This document shows, one piece after another, positions 9,409 to 19,569 of a stretch of 64,000 nucleotides of DNA. The position numbers were made by a program, and so were the translations under genes. Each line of letters begins with the position of its first letter. Position 1 is the first letter of the stretch. The notes under the pieces were generated by a model, which worked only from the letters and a program-made list of their open reading frames with translations, was not told where the DNA came from and did no database searches. The DNA comes from JAQVEM01 sp964601205 (GTDB lineage Bacteria; Actinomycetota; Humimicrobiia; Humimicrobiales; Humimicrobiaceae). The stretch lies in NCBI GenBank assembly GCA_964601205.1, contig CAZRML010000005.1, positions 1-64,000 on the forward strand, written 5' to 3'.

Positions 9409-9980
9409 TTTTTATCCTTACCTTTTTAATTCTGCCAGAAGAATTCTAATATTTATAAGAATGTATTTAAGAAAAATTTTCTTTTTTTTAAAATATAGTT
9501 AGACCCGATACTTTTTCTGCTTTTATTGCCATATATAAAGAATGCAGCCAGGCCGCTGCAATTCCATTTCTGTACCGCCATAAGGTTTTTAATGACTTTG
9601 TTGTCATACTGTGGCAAAAATGCTTAAAATAAAAGATTTTATTGATAGTAAAAGTTTTATAATAATTTAAATATTAAAAGCAGTGCTTTAATTAGTTACA
9701 TATTTTGTAATAAAAATCATAGTTTTATTATTTTATATCATTCTTTACTTTAAACAAAGAAAGCAGTAGTTTTTTAAATTATTTTTAATTTATAAAAATT
9801 TTTAATGATAAGAGGTAGCTAAAATAAATTAAATCATTTTAAAAATAATTCAAATATTTTTTAGTGTATGGGTTATAATTGGTCTTATATCTTAAGGAAT
9901 CGGTCAAATTTATTAAATTAATTGTTATGTTTTATTTTATTTACAGAATTTAATGAAAAGTAAAAAAACAGGGAGGATAG
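9409..9980. other. Long AT-rich intergenic region
   Basis: At 572 bases this is the longest gap in the window, lying between two divergent genes. It holds a TATAAT at 9874-9879 that may serve the alcohol dehydrogenase, and many A/T tracts. I find no frame with protein-like composition and no convincing RNA fold. A regulatory role or a decayed gene is possible, but nothing in the sequence proves it. Confidence 0.5.
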
Positions 9981-11144
9981 ATGAATAATTTTACCTACAG
10001 AAATGCTACAAAAATAATTTTTGGAAAGGATACAGAAAATAAGGTTGGGAAGGAAGCAGCCAGGTATGGAAACAGGGCATTGTTAATTTATGGTGGCGGG
10101 AGTATTAAGAAATACGGGCTGTATGACAGAGTTTTAAAATCCTTAAAAGAAGCAGGATTGGAGGTAATTGAGCTCGGAGGCGTACAGCCCAATCCACGGT
10201 TGTCACTGGTTAAAAAAGGAATTGATCTATGCCGGAAAGAAAAAGCTGATATTATAATTGCAGTGGGCGGCGGAAGCGTGATTGATACAGCCAAAGCAAT
10301 AGCAGCCGGTGTATATTATGAAGGAGATGTGTGGGACTTTTTTACTGGTAAGGCAGAATTAAAGAAAAAAGTTCCTGTTGGCGTGGTCCTCACCATTCCT
10401 GCTGCTGGCAGTGAATCCAGCATAAGTGCCGTAATTACCAATGAAGATGGATGGTATAAAAAGGGTTTTGACAGTGAATTGTCCAGGCCGGAATTTGCTA
10501 TACTTAATCCCGGGATAACTTTTACTCTCCCCCCGTATCAGACCGCATGCGGGGTTACAGATATGATGGCCCATATAATGGAAAGATATTTTACCATGGT
10601 AAAGGATGTAGAGCTCACTGATAGAATGTGTGAAGCAGTACTGAAGACAATTATAGATAATACCCCTGTAGTGTTAAAAGAGCCCGAAAATTACGCTGCC
10701 CGGGCTGAGATAATGTGGGCGGGGTCAATTGCCCATAATAATTTACTGAGTACCGGTAGAATTGGTGACTGGGCTTCTCATAAAATTGAGCATGAAATAA
10801 GCGCTATCTATGATATTGCCCATGGTGCGGGTCTGGCTATTATTTTTCCGGCATGGATGAAATATGTGTACAAGAAGGATATAAGCAGGTTTGCCCAGTT
10901 TGCGGTGAGGGTATGGGGCATGGAGCCTGATTTCTATAACCCTGAAAAAACAGCTATGGAAGGAATAGAGAAATTAGCCAGTTTCTTTAAGGAAATCGGT
11001 ATGCCAATCACTTTTAAAGAAACAGGTATATCCTATGACAGGTTTGAAGAGATGGCCGGGAAATGTACTAAGAATGGGCCAGTAGGAAATTTTATCAGGC
11101 TGGATAAAGTTGATGTGGTTAAAATACTGGAACTTGCAAAATAA
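9981..11144 (+). CDS. Iron-containing alcohol dehydrogenase, butanol-dehydrogenase type
   Basis: This 387-residue member of the group III (metal-dependent) alcohol dehydrogenases resembles clostridial BdhA/BdhB and YqhD. Features seen are the N-terminal NATKIIFGKDTE, the dinucleotide-binding GGGSVIDTAKAIA (about residue 95) and the metal-ligand region with HIMERYF (about 197), HKIEHEIS and DIAHGAGLAI (about 265-282). These enzymes reduce aldehydes with NAD(P)H, consuming fermentation reductant or detoxifying aldehydes. GGGAGG lies just before the ATG. It is monocistronic; the SRP RNA has its own promoter downstream. The exact substrate cannot be decided. Confidence 0.93.
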   Translation: MNNFTYRNATKIIFGKDTENKVGKEAARYGNRALLIYGGGSIKKYGLYDRVLKSLKEAGLEVIELGGVQPNPRLSLVKKGIDLCRKEKADIIIAVGGGSVIDTAKAIAAGVYYEGDVWDFFTGKAELKKKVPVGVVLTIPAAGSESSISAVITNEDGWYKKGFDSELSRPEFAILNPGITFTLPPYQTACGVTDMMAHIMERYFTMVKDVELTDRMCEAVLKTIIDNTPVVLKEPENYAARAEIMWAGSIAHNNLLSTGRIGDWASHKIEHEISAIYDIAHGAGLAIIFPAWMKYVYKKDISRFAQFAVRVWGMEPDFYNPEKTAMEGIEKLASFFKEIGMPITFKETGISYDRFEEMAGKCTKNGPVGNFIRLDKVDVVKILELAK

Positions 11145-11213
11145 GTAGTTTAGATAGGTAAGTTTTATTAAATAAAAATTTTATTTAATAACTGGAAACT
11201 CAAATATAGCCGG

Positions 11214-11242
11214 TTTAATTTTTTTAATTAATTTTATATAAT
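11214..11242 (+). promoter_or_regulatory. Promoter of the SRP RNA gene
   Basis: A perfect -10 TATAAT (11237-11242) ends six bases before the predicted RNA 5' end at 11249. The -35 region with 17-base spacing is a weak TTTAAT (11214-11219) in a T-rich stretch. The close fit between -10 box and helix start supports both calls. Confidence 0.65.
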
Positions 11243-11248
11243 CAATTT

Positions 11249-11520
11249 GACCGTGCTAGGTGGGGAGCCAGCGGTGCCCTGTAACTCACAATCCGCTATA
11301 GTGAGGCTGATTAACGGATATGAGGTTTATGGTAGTAGGGTTTGGCTGCTGCATAAGTGGTGTTGAAGGTCGGGTCTTATGCGGCGGAGGGTTACAAACC
11401 CCGTCAGATCCGAGAGGAAGCAGCGGTAAGTAACATTCTCCGGGTGCCATAAGGAAACCTGACTGGAGCTAACTGTGTGGTAAGCACCTGTTATTTTAAA
11501 TCGAAATCCGGTGCACGGTC
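11249..11520 (+). ncRNA. ffs: Signal recognition particle RNA, long (Alu-containing) bacterial form
   Basis: The RNA closes on itself: GACCGTGC (11249-11256) pairs perfectly with GCACGGTC (11513-11520). The 5' part has the Alu-domain signature seen in Bacillus scRNA, with GCTAGGTGGGGAG, GCGGTGCCCTGTAAC and CAATCCGCT. The S domain is at about 11391-11434: GTTAC/GTAAC base, CCG/CGG stem, the conserved asymmetric loop with GGAAGCAGC, and a GAGA tetraloop at 11412-11415. It would bind Ffh and guide membrane protein targeting. At about 272 nt it is far longer than 4.5S RNA. Placement directly before dnaX is common in Gram-positive bacteria. Confidence 0.95.
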
Positions 11521-11561
11521 ATTTATGATTTATAAAAATAAAGTTTTTAGTATGTTTTAGT

Positions 11562-13418
11562 ATGAATTATATTTCGTTTTATAGAAAATGGAGACCCCAG
11601 AGTTTTGATGAGATAATCGGACAGGAATATAATATTAAGACCCTTAGAAATGCTATATCACATAACCGGTTATCGCATAGTTATATATTTTGTGGTCCAA
11701 GAGGCACGGGTAAAACTTCAACTGCAAGAATACTGGCAAAAGCCCTCAATTGCGTAAAGGGAGTAACGCCGGACCCATGCAATAAATGTGAGAATTGCGT
11801 AAGCATATCTAATGGTACCAGTGTTGATGTGGTAGAAATAGATGCAGCATCAAACAGGGGGATAAATGAAATTAGGGAGCTGAGAGAAAAGGTTAAGTAC
11901 CTGCCAAATGTACTCAGGAAAAAAGTTTATATTATTGATGAGGTTCACATGCTTACGACCGAAGCTTTTAATGCTCTTCTTAAAGTTCTGGAGGAACCTC
12001 CCGAGCATGTAGTATTTATACTGGCGACCACCGAGCCGAATAAAGTTATTCCAACTATATTGTCAAGATGCCAGAGGTTTGATTTCCTGCCCATCCCTAT
12101 GGATAAAATAAAGGAGAGGTTACAGAATATTGCCGGGAGTGAAAAGATATCCATAAGCAAATCAGCCATAGACTTAATTTCAAAATACGCAGACGGAAGC
12201 CTGAGGGATGCGGATGGGATACTGGAACAATTAGCATCTTTTGGTGAGAATAAAATAGAAGCTAAGGATGTTATATCACTTCTGGGGATTACGGATCTGG
12301 ATTTATTATTTAGATTTACCGATGTTTTAATCAGTAAAAATCTGGCTGAAGGGCTTTCTCTGACGTCAAAGATTATAGAAAGCAGCCATAACCTTAAGAT
12401 ATTCGTGTCGGAGTTTCTGGATTATCTGTATGATTTATATGTTATGAAAAATTATTCCAGACCTTTTGAAATGGTGAACATAAGCGAAGATTATAAAGAA
12501 AAATATCTGAAACAGTCTGCGGAGCTGCAGAAGGAAGAAATAGAGTTCTATATGGAAATTTTTACGGATTTACTCAGACAGATTAAATGGGGTGAGGATT
12601 CCAGGGTATTTTTTAAAGCATCGGTAATAAAGGCGCTAAATTTTATAGCTTCTGATAAACAGGGGGTAGAAAAAGAAACGATGCTTATAAAAGCTCAGCT
12701 GGAATCCTTAAGGAAGGAAATTAATAAAATCAACTTAGAAAGAAAAAATGCAGAACAGTCCTATATACCTGGCAGGGAATCTACCGCTAACGGCTACAAT
12801 AACCAGGAAGATGATTTTGATATTATTAATACCGATGAAATCGACAGAATGGTTGATGAAGTTGAAACCCACGGGAAATATAAAGCCGGTAGCAAGAAGA
12901 TAGAGAAACAAGATATAGAGGAAGCAGCAAAAGCTAATTCTATCAAAAAAGAAGATGGCGGGGGAAATGATGAATTTTTACTAATATGCAGCAATCTGGA
13001 GAAAATTTCCCTGGCTTTAAAAAGAAAAAAAATTTCTGTTTACGCTATGTTTGTAGAAGCGCAGCTCGATAGATTGGAAGACGGTATATTGTATTTTAGT
13101 CTTGGCAGAAAGAAAGGCTGGCATAGGGACCATTTAAATAAAAGTATTAATGCCGGCTTAATATCAGATGTAGTCAGAGAGATTACGGGCAGGGATTACA
13201 GGGTTAAGTTTGAGATTATAGAAAAAGAGGATGAGGATAGCACAGGGGATAATATTAAGTCAGGTAAAGAAAATAAGTCCGCAGCGATAAAGAAGGATAA
13301 AGTGATAAACGGTAGAGCCGGGGATGGAAAGAATCTGAAAAATAAAGAAGGCCGCAAAAGAGGGGATGGGGAAGATGTAATAAGTTATTTTGAAAAAAAA
13401 TTTGATATAAAGGAGTAA
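11562..13418 (+). CDS. dnaX: DNA polymerase III subunit gamma/tau
   Basis: The 618-residue clamp-loader ATPase opens with YRKWRPQSFDEIIGQ. It has Walker A GPRGTGKTSTAR (about residue 45), a zinc module with CNKCENC (about 72-79), Walker B IIDEVHML (about 125) and sensor SRCQRFDF. The C-terminal 250 residues form the less conserved tau-like region, with charged, low-complexity tails. It loads the beta clamp at the replication fork. No strong Shine-Dalgarno sequence is visible before the ATG, but the N-terminus matches the family start. A slippery site for gamma production was not identified. It is followed after 2 bases by ebfC. Confidence 0.97.
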   Translation: MNYISFYRKWRPQSFDEIIGQEYNIKTLRNAISHNRLSHSYIFCGPRGTGKTSTARILAKALNCVKGVTPDPCNKCENCVSISNGTSVDVVEIDAASNRGINEIRELREKVKYLPNVLRKKVYIIDEVHMLTTEAFNALLKVLEEPPEHVVFILATTEPNKVIPTILSRCQRFDFLPIPMDKIKERLQNIAGSEKISISKSAIDLISKYADGSLRDADGILEQLASFGENKIEAKDVISLLGITDLDLLFRFTDVLISKNLAEGLSLTSKIIESSHNLKIFVSEFLDYLYDLYVMKNYSRPFEMVNISEDYKEKYLKQSAELQKEEIEFYMEIFTDLLRQIKWGEDSRVFFKASVIKALNFIASDKQGVEKETMLIKAQLESLRKEINKINLERKNAEQSYIPGRESTANGYNNQEDDFDIINTDEIDRMVDEVETHGKYKAGSKKIEKQDIEEAAKANSIKKEDGGGNDEFLLICSNLEKISLALKRKKISVYAMFVEAQLDRLEDGILYFSLGRKKGWHRDHLNKSINAGLISDVVREITGRDYRVKFEIIEKEDEDSTGDNIKSGKENKSAAIKKDKVINGRAGDGKNLKNKEGRKRGDGEDVISYFEKKFDIKE

Positions 13419-13420
13419 AA

Positions 13421-13735
13421 TTGAGTTTTAACTACGGAAATATGATGAAACAGGCAAAGATTATGCAGCAAAAATTGATGGAAATACAAAAGGAATTAAA
13501 AGAGATGGAGTTCAAAGCTTCTGCTGGAGGGGGCGCGGTAAGGGTAAAAGTAAATGGTGAGCAGGAAATTATTGAAGTAAAAATTAACCGTGAAGTGATC
13601 GACCTGGATGATATTGAAATGATTGAAGATATAATTATGGTTGCCATAAATGATGCGATAAACCAATCAAAAAGCGAAGCAAAAAATAAAATGTCAGAGC
13701 TTACCGGTGGAATGAGTATACCCGGTTTGTTTTAA
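13421..13735 (+). CDS. ebfC: YbaB/EbfC family nucleoid-associated protein
   Basis: The 104-residue protein is of the YbaB/EbfC family. It has the N-terminal helix rich in M, Q and K (MMKQAKIMQQKLMEIQ), the central strand pair GGGAVRVKVNGEQEI and the Gly/Pro-rich C-terminus. Homologues bind DNA as dimers and compact the nucleoid. It begins with TTG, preceded by AGGAG (13411-13415). It sits between dnaX and recR, the standard order in many bacteria. Confidence 0.95.
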   Translation: MSFNYGNMMKQAKIMQQKLMEIQKELKEMEFKASAGGGAVRVKVNGEQEIIEVKINREVIDLDDIEMIEDIIMVAINDAINQSKSEAKNKMSELTGGMSIPGLF

Positions 13736-13839
13736 ATGCAGTTTGTGTTTTTCAGGATTTTATGACACTGGATAACTTTTATTTAAGATATTAAAGAAAA
13801 TCCAGATTAAATGTATTATAAAATAAGGTAAGTTATATA

Positions 13840-14445
13840 TTGTTTATGTCTTTATACATAAAAAGTTTTGAAAATTTAATAAATGAGTTTAAAAAGCTCC
13901 CCGGGATAGGGCCAAAATCTGCCAGGAGAATTGTATTTTTCTTGCTAAAGCTTCCTCACAGCGATATCTTAAAATTATCCCGGAGCATAATTGAAATGAA
14001 GGAGAAAGTAAGATTCTGCAGTCAGTGCTATGGCCTTAGCGAGGAAGATGTATGCCACATTTGCAGGGATGAATCCAGAGACAGAAAAAAAATCTGTATA
14101 GTAGAGGAAGCAAGTGATGTGGATATCATTGAAAAAACAGGTGAATACAGGGGGCTATACCATGTTCTTGGCGGTCTTTTATCTCCGATAGAAAATATAG
14201 GACCTGAGGAAATAAGGATACCCGGTTTGCTGGAGCGTGTAAAATCTTATGGTGTTGAAGAGGTAATGATCGCATTAAATCCTACCATTGAAGGGGAGAG
14301 TACTGCGGCATACTTGAAAAAAATATTAATGCCTCTGGGGATTAAGGTCACCAGGCTGGCAAGCGGTCTTCCGGTTGGTGGAAATCTGGAATATGCCGAT
14401 GAAGTGACTATAGGGAGGGCAATAGCAGATAGAAGAGAGCTCTAG
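13840..14445 (+). CDS. recR: Recombination mediator protein RecR
   Basis: RecR works with RecF and RecO to load RecA at gaps. The 201-residue protein has the N-terminal helix-hairpin-helix (LPGIGPKSARR), a C4 zinc finger (CSQC … CHIC, residues about 60-75), a Toprim domain starting ICIVEEASDVDIIE and the C-terminal GLPVGGNLEYADEVTIGRA motif. TTG at 13840 has AAGGTAAG seven bases upstream. An in-frame ATG at 13846 is the alternative. A 104-base gap separates it from ebfC. Confidence 0.96.
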   Translation: MFMSLYIKSFENLINEFKKLPGIGPKSARRIVFFLLKLPHSDILKLSRSIIEMKEKVRFCSQCYGLSEEDVCHICRDESRDRKKICIVEEASDVDIIEKTGEYRGLYHVLGGLLSPIENIGPEEIRIPGLLERVKSYGVEEVMIALNPTIEGESTAAYLKKILMPLGIKVTRLASGLPVGGNLEYADEVTIGRAIADRREL

Positions 14446-14486
14446 CTCCCCGGGGATATTATCTTAAAAATATAAATCTGAATTTG

Positions 14487-14515
14487 TTAAAAAAGTAAAT
14501 TAAATATGCTATAAT
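14487..14515 (+). promoter_or_regulatory. Extended -10 promoter for the PFOR gene
   Basis: TGCTATAAT at 14507-14515 is an extended -10 element (TGn plus a perfect hexamer). With 17-base spacing the -35 is a partial TTAAAA (14487-14492). Transcription near 14522 would leave a leader of about 120 bases. Confidence 0.6.
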
Positions 14516-14645
14516 TCAATGATTTTTGTTTTTGTTTTAAATTATGCAAAGTTCGGAATCTCTGCAGTTTATGTCTGAATTATGAACGTGATTTTAATTT
14601 ATAATTCTGATATATAGAATTTACATATAAAGGAGTAGATTAATT

Positions 14646-17600
14646 ATGAAAGTTATGAAATCAATGGACGGCAATATGGCAGCGGCTTATGTGGCATACG
14701 CCTTCACCGAGGTAGCCGCTATTTATCCCATTACGCCGTCTTCCCCTATGGGAGAATATGTTGATGAATGGTCCGCACATGGAAGAAAGAATATGTTTGG
14801 TGATGTGGTTAGCGTAAGTGAGCTTCAATCTGAAGGTGGTGCGTCAGGGGCGGTTCATGGTTCACTGGCAGCGGGGTCCCTTACTTCCACTTTTACTGCT
14901 TCACAGGGACTTCTTTTGATGATTCCCAATATGTATAAAATATCCGGGGAACTTCTTCCGGCTGTTTTTCATGTAAGTGCCCGTACTCTTGCAACACATG
15001 CTCTTTCTATATTCGGAGACCATTCGGATGTTATGGCGGTGAGGCAGACTGGTTTTGGATTGCTGGCTTCTGGTTCAATACAGGAAATAATGGACCTGGG
15101 AGGAGTGGCGCACCTGAGCGCAATTAAGTCAAGGGTGCCATTTTTACATTTTTTTGATGGATTCAGAAGCTCGCACGAGATACAGAAGATAGAATTAATA
15201 GATTATAAAGATTTAAGGAAACTGCTTGATGAAGATGCTTTAAAGGAGTTTCGCCAGAGGGCTTTAAACCCTGAACATCCGGTCACAAGAGGTACGGCCC
15301 AGAATCCTGATATATTTTTTCAGGCAAGAGAATCATCAAACAGGTTTTACGAAAAGGTTCCCGGAATAGTTGAAGGATACATGAAAGAAATAAGCAAACT
15401 AACCGGGAGAGAGTACAGGCCATTTAATTATGTAGGTGCCAGGGATGCAGAATATATAATTGTAGCAATGGGGTCTGTTACTGATACTATAGAGGAGACT
15501 GTGAATTACTTAAATAAAATAGGAGAAAAGGTAGGGGTAGTTAAAGTGCATCTTTACCGCCCATTTTCTGCGGAGTTTTTCTTGGAATCAGTACCGGAAA
15601 CAGTTAAAAAAATTGCTGTTCTGGACAGAACTAAAGAGCCGGGTTCAATAGGTGAACCTCTTTATATGGATATTAAGACCATATATTCTGATATTGAAAA
15701 TAGGCCGGTTATTGTTGGAGGAAGATATGGGCTTGGTTCAAAAGACACAATTCCGGGGCAGATAAAAGCTGTCTTTGATAATTTAAAATCAGATAATCCT
15801 AAAAATGGGTTTACCGTGGGTATAAATGATGATGTAACCCATAAGTCTCTTGAAGTAAAAGAAGAGATTGAGACTACTCCGGAAGGTACTATAAGATGTA
15901 AATTCTGGGGGCTGGGTGGTGACGGCACAGTTGGTGCAAATAAGGATGCCATAAAGATAATCGGGGATAACACTGATTTATATGCCCAGGGTTATTTTGC
16001 TTACGATTCCAGAAAATCAGGAGGACTTACTGTCTCCCATCTTAGATTTGGGAAACATCCCATTAGATCAACCTACCTTATAACCAGCGCAGATTTTGTA
16101 GCCTGTCATAATCAGGCTTATGTAACACAGTATGATCTGCTTAAAGGGTTAAAAAAAGGCGGAACTTTTGTATTGAATTGCAAATGGAGCGAAGAAGAGC
16201 TTGACAAAAAACTACCGGCAGATATGAAAAGATATCTTTCTCAAAACAATATAGATTTTTATATAATTAATGCCACCAGCATAGCTGGTGAAATTGGACT
16301 GGGAAACAGAATAAATATGATTATGCAGGCAGCCTTCTTTAAACTGGCCAAAGTAATACTCATAGATGACGCAATAAAATATATAAAGGAAGCCATAAAA
16401 AAGACGTATGGAAGAAAGGGCGAAAAAATTGTAAATATGAATTATCAGGCTGTAGATAATGGTATGGGAGCACTGAGAAAAGTGAAGATTCCCGATGAGT
16501 GGAAAGATGCAAAAGAAAAGAAAGAAAAAGAGGGGAAAGATGAGCCTGATTTTATAAAGAATATTTTAAGAGTGATGAACAGGCAGGAGGGTGATAGCAT
16601 TCCGGTCAGTGCTTTTGTAGGTGCAGAAGATGGCACATTCCCGCAGGGTACAGCAGCGTATGAGAAGAGAGGCGTTGCCATAAATGTTCCTGAATGGCAG
16701 GAGGATACCTGTATTCAGTGTAACATGTGCTCATATGTATGTCCGCATGCCTGTATAAGGCCTGTGCTTCTTACCGACAAAGAATTAAAAAATGCCCCGG
16801 ATAATTTTAAGACACTTAAGGCAAGAGGGAAAGGTATGGACCGGTATTCTTACAGGATCCAGGTAAGCCCGCTTGATTGTACGGGATGCGGAAACTGCGT
16901 GGATGTTTGTCCCACAAAAGAAAAGTCACTTATTATGAAGCCCCTTGATTCACAGATGAAGGAGGCTGAGAACTGGAATTTTACTTCAAAAGTTCCTGTC
17001 AAAGAAGATGTTGCAAAAATTGATACGGTTATAGGAAGTCAGTTCAGAAAGCCATTACTGGAGTTTTCTGGTGCCTGTCCCGGGTGTGGTGAGACTCCTT
17101 ATGCAAAACTTGTAACTCAATTATTCGGGGATAGAATGCTTATAGCCAATTCAACAGGTTGTTCTTCTATATGGGGTGGCTCTGCTCCCACTACTCCTTA
17201 TACAGTTAACGATGAGGGAAAAGGGCCGGCATGGGCAAATTCTCTATTTGAAGATAATGCCGAATATGCATATGGAATGTTTCTGGCTATAAAGTATATG
17301 AGGAACAGAATAGAGGACTATATGAAGCAGTTATATGAGATGGCTATAGATTCCGAAGTGAAAGAAGCCTTAAATGAATGGATTGAAGGAAAAGAAGATG
17401 TTGATGCAAACAGAGAGTCTACCAGAAAAATATTAAAGTTATTTGAGAAGAATTTTAAGGATAAAAAAGCTAATGAGCTAAAGGATAAAATACTAAATCT
17501 AAGGGACTACTTGATTAAAAAATCAGTATGGGCTTTTGGTGGAGATGGCTGGGCCTATGATATAGGATATGGCGGCCTGGACCATGTGCTGGCATCAGGG

Positions 17601-18170
17601 GAAGATATAAATGTCCTTGTATTTGATACGGAGGTATATTCAAATACGGGAGGCCAGTCTTCAAAGTCAACTCCTCTGGGAGCTGTTGCAAAATTTGCTG
17701 CTTCGGGCAAAAAAGTTAAGAAAAAGGACCTTGGACTTATGGCCATAAATTATGGTTATGTATATGTCGCCCAGATTGCAATGGGGGCAAGTCAGAAGCA
17801 AACGCTCCGGGCATTTGTGGAAGCAGAGAGATATAAAGGGCCTTCACTTATAATAGCCTACTGTCCATGCATTAACCATGGTATTTATGCCGGTATGGAT
17901 TATACACAGAGCAGAGAAAAGCAGGCAGTGAATTCAGGATACTGGCATCTATACAGATATAACCCTGAACTTATAAAGACCGAGCAAAATCCTTTTATCC
18001 TTGATTCAAAGGAGCCAAAAGAATCATTTAGAGAATTCCTTATGGGTGAAGTAAGATATGCATCGCTTACCAAGTCTTTTCCCGATATAGCTGAAGAACT
18101 TTTTAGCAGGGCAGAAGAAGAAGCCAGGAAGAAGTACGAGAAATATAGAGCAATGGCCGGGTCTGAATAG
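14646..18170 (+). CDS. nifJ: Pyruvate:ferredoxin (flavodoxin) oxidoreductase
   Basis: This 1174-residue single-chain PFOR interconverts pyruvate plus CoA with acetyl-CoA, CO2 and reduced ferredoxin in anaerobes. The N-terminus has the pyrimidine-binding domain (AAYVAYAFTEVAAIYPITPSS). Two 4Fe-4S motifs lie near residues 690 (CIQCNMCSYVCPHAC) and 745 (CTGCGNCVDVC). The thiamine-diphosphate domain begins GACPGCGETPYAK (about 810), with GDGWAYDIGYGG and NTGGQ near 965-1005. Length and domain order are standard. AAAGGAG precedes the ATG. It is monocistronic and probably highly expressed. It is the main marker of anaerobic carbon metabolism here. Confidence 0.98.
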   Translation: MKVMKSMDGNMAAAYVAYAFTEVAAIYPITPSSPMGEYVDEWSAHGRKNMFGDVVSVSELQSEGGASGAVHGSLAAGSLTSTFTASQGLLLMIPNMYKISGELLPAVFHVSARTLATHALSIFGDHSDVMAVRQTGFGLLASGSIQEIMDLGGVAHLSAIKSRVPFLHFFDGFRSSHEIQKIELIDYKDLRKLLDEDALKEFRQRALNPEHPVTRGTAQNPDIFFQARESSNRFYEKVPGIVEGYMKEISKLTGREYRPFNYVGARDAEYIIVAMGSVTDTIEETVNYLNKIGEKVGVVKVHLYRPFSAEFFLESVPETVKKIAVLDRTKEPGSIGEPLYMDIKTIYSDIENRPVIVGGRYGLGSKDTIPGQIKAVFDNLKSDNPKNGFTVGINDDVTHKSLEVKEEIETTPEGTIRCKFWGLGGDGTVGANKDAIKIIGDNTDLYAQGYFAYDSRKSGGLTVSHLRFGKHPIRSTYLITSADFVACHNQAYVTQYDLLKGLKKGGTFVLNCKWSEEELDKKLPADMKRYLSQNNIDFYIINATSIAGEIGLGNRINMIMQAAFFKLAKVILIDDAIKYIKEAIKKTYGRKGEKIVNMNYQAVDNGMGALRKVKIPDEWKDAKEKKEKEGKDEPDFIKNILRVMNRQEGDSIPVSAFVGAEDGTFPQGTAAYEKRGVAINVPEWQEDTCIQCNMCSYVCPHACIRPVLLTDKELKNAPDNFKTLKARGKGMDRYSYRIQVSPLDCTGCGNCVDVCPTKEKSLIMKPLDSQMKEAENWNFTSKVPVKEDVAKIDTVIGSQFRKPLLEFSGACPGCGETPYAKLVTQLFGDRMLIANSTGCSSIWGGSAPTTPYTVNDEGKGPAWANSLFEDNAEYAYGMFLAIKYMRNRIEDYMKQLYEMAIDSEVKEALNEWIEGKEDVDANRESTRKILKLFEKNFKDKKANELKDKILNLRDYLIKKSVWAFGGDGWAYDIGYGGLDHVLASGEDINVLVFDTEVYSNTGGQSSKSTPLGAVAKFAASGKKVKKKDLGLMAINYGYVYVAQIAMGASQKQTLRAFVEAERYKGPSLIIAYCPCINHGIYAGMDYTQSREKQAVNSGYWHLYRYNPELIKTEQNPFILDSKEPKESFREFLMGEVRYASLTKSFPDIAEELFSRAEEEARKKYEKYRAMAGSE

Positions 18171-18209
18171 CTGAGTTTAAAGAAGTTTTATTAAAAGATA
18201 TATATTATA

Positions 18210-19436
18210 ATGATGAGGGGCAAGAAGGATATAATAGTTTTAAAATTCGGCGGTACTTCTGTCGGGGATGTAAGAAAGATAGGAAAAGTTGCCGACAGGG
18301 TAATAAAATCCAGAAAAGAAAGTAAGAATGTGGTGGTTGTTGTTTCTGCAATGGGAGATACTACCGACAGGTTAATTGACATTGCGGGTAAAGTAACCCG
18401 CAATCCATCCAGGCGTGAAATGGATATGTTAATGTCAACCGGTGAGAGGGTATCGGGTGCCCTTCTGTCAATGGCTATTCAGGAAAGAGGATACAAATCT
18501 ATTTCTCTTACCGGGGGGCAGGCAGGTATTTTAACAGATGAATTTTATTCTAATGCCAAGATTTTAAATATAAAGATTGATAGAATATTAAAGGAATTAA
18601 AAGATGGCAAAATAGTAATTGTGGCAGGGTTCCAGGGTGTCAATGCTAAAAATGATATCACAACCCTCGGTAGAGGAGGTTCAGATACAACTGCTGTTGC
18701 GCTGGCTTTAGCAATGAGAGCAAAGTACTGTGAAATTTATACTGATGTTGACGGCGTTTACTCTACGGATCCAAATATAGTAAAAGGAGCAATTAAGCTG
18801 GATTCGGTTTCATATGATGAAATGCTTGAACTCGCATCTTCAGGAGCGAAAGTAATTCACCTGAGAGCGGTAGAATTTGCCAGAGAGCACAATGTGGTAT
18901 TACATATAAGGTCAAGTTTTAATGATAGTGAAGGGACGTGGGTTATGGATAATTTCAGGAACGACAAAATGATGGAAAGGCCGGTAATAACCGGTGTAAC
19001 TTATGACATAGGAGAAGTAAAAGTATCTATCTTTGGTCTTGAGGATAAACCCGGAGTTGCTGCTGAATTGTTTGGAAGTTTAGCCGAAAAGAATATAAAT
19101 GTTGATTTAATTGTTCAGAATGTTAGTGAAAAGAACCTTGCTTCTATTTCTTTTACCATAAAAAGGGAAGATATGCCTCTTGCAGAGAAAACCCTTGGAG
19201 AGATAAAGAATGTAAGTGTGGAGATGGATGCCGGTGTGGCAAAGGTTTCTATTGTGGGAGCCGGAATGCAGTCACATCCCGGTGTGGCGGCGAAAATGTT
19301 TAAGATTCTTGCGGAAAAAGACATAAATATTGAGATGATAAGCACCTCTCCTATAAGAGTTTCCTGTGTAATTAGTAAAAGCAAGATTAAAGAGGCTGTA
19401 AAGGCGCTGCACTCTGGTTTTGGCCTCGAATCATAG
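18210..19436 (+). CDS. lysC: Aspartate kinase
   Basis: The 408-residue monofunctional aspartokinase catalyses the first step toward lysine, methionine and threonine. It begins with the nucleotide-binding KFGGTSVGD, contains the STGERVSGALL and TLGRGGSDTTAVALA motifs, and ends with two ACT domains (about residues 265-400; FGLEDKPGVAAELFGSL and VGAGMQSHPGVAAKMF) expected to bind feedback amino acids. ATG codons at 18210 and 18213 are both possible. No riboswitch fits in the 39-base gap upstream. asd follows, as in the ask-asd pairs of Actinomycetota. Confidence 0.97.
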   Translation: MMRGKKDIIVLKFGGTSVGDVRKIGKVADRVIKSRKESKNVVVVVSAMGDTTDRLIDIAGKVTRNPSRREMDMLMSTGERVSGALLSMAIQERGYKSISLTGGQAGILTDEFYSNAKILNIKIDRILKELKDGKIVIVAGFQGVNAKNDITTLGRGGSDTTAVALALAMRAKYCEIYTDVDGVYSTDPNIVKGAIKLDSVSYDEMLELASSGAKVIHLRAVEFAREHNVVLHIRSSFNDSEGTWVMDNFRNDKMMERPVITGVTYDIGEVKVSIFGLEDKPGVAAELFGSLAEKNINVDLIVQNVSEKNLASISFTIKREDMPLAEKTLGEIKNVSVEMDAGVAKVSIVGAGMQSHPGVAAKMFKILAEKDINIEMISTSPIRVSCVISKSKIKEAVKALHSGFGLES

Positions 19437-19569
19437 TAGTTAGAAACACGGCAGTAGTTCCTATTGTATTTATTTTAATATTGTTTTAATATATCCTTCA
19501 TTCACTTAGAGCTTTAACCCTTAAAATTGAACATATAAACTGAAAAAATTAAAAAGTGGTGGTTTTTAT

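Noticed and set aside
11165..11191. Perfect 11-bp A/T-only hairpin after the alcohol dehydrogenase
   Set aside because: It has no G-C pair and no T tract follows, so it is too weak to call a terminator.
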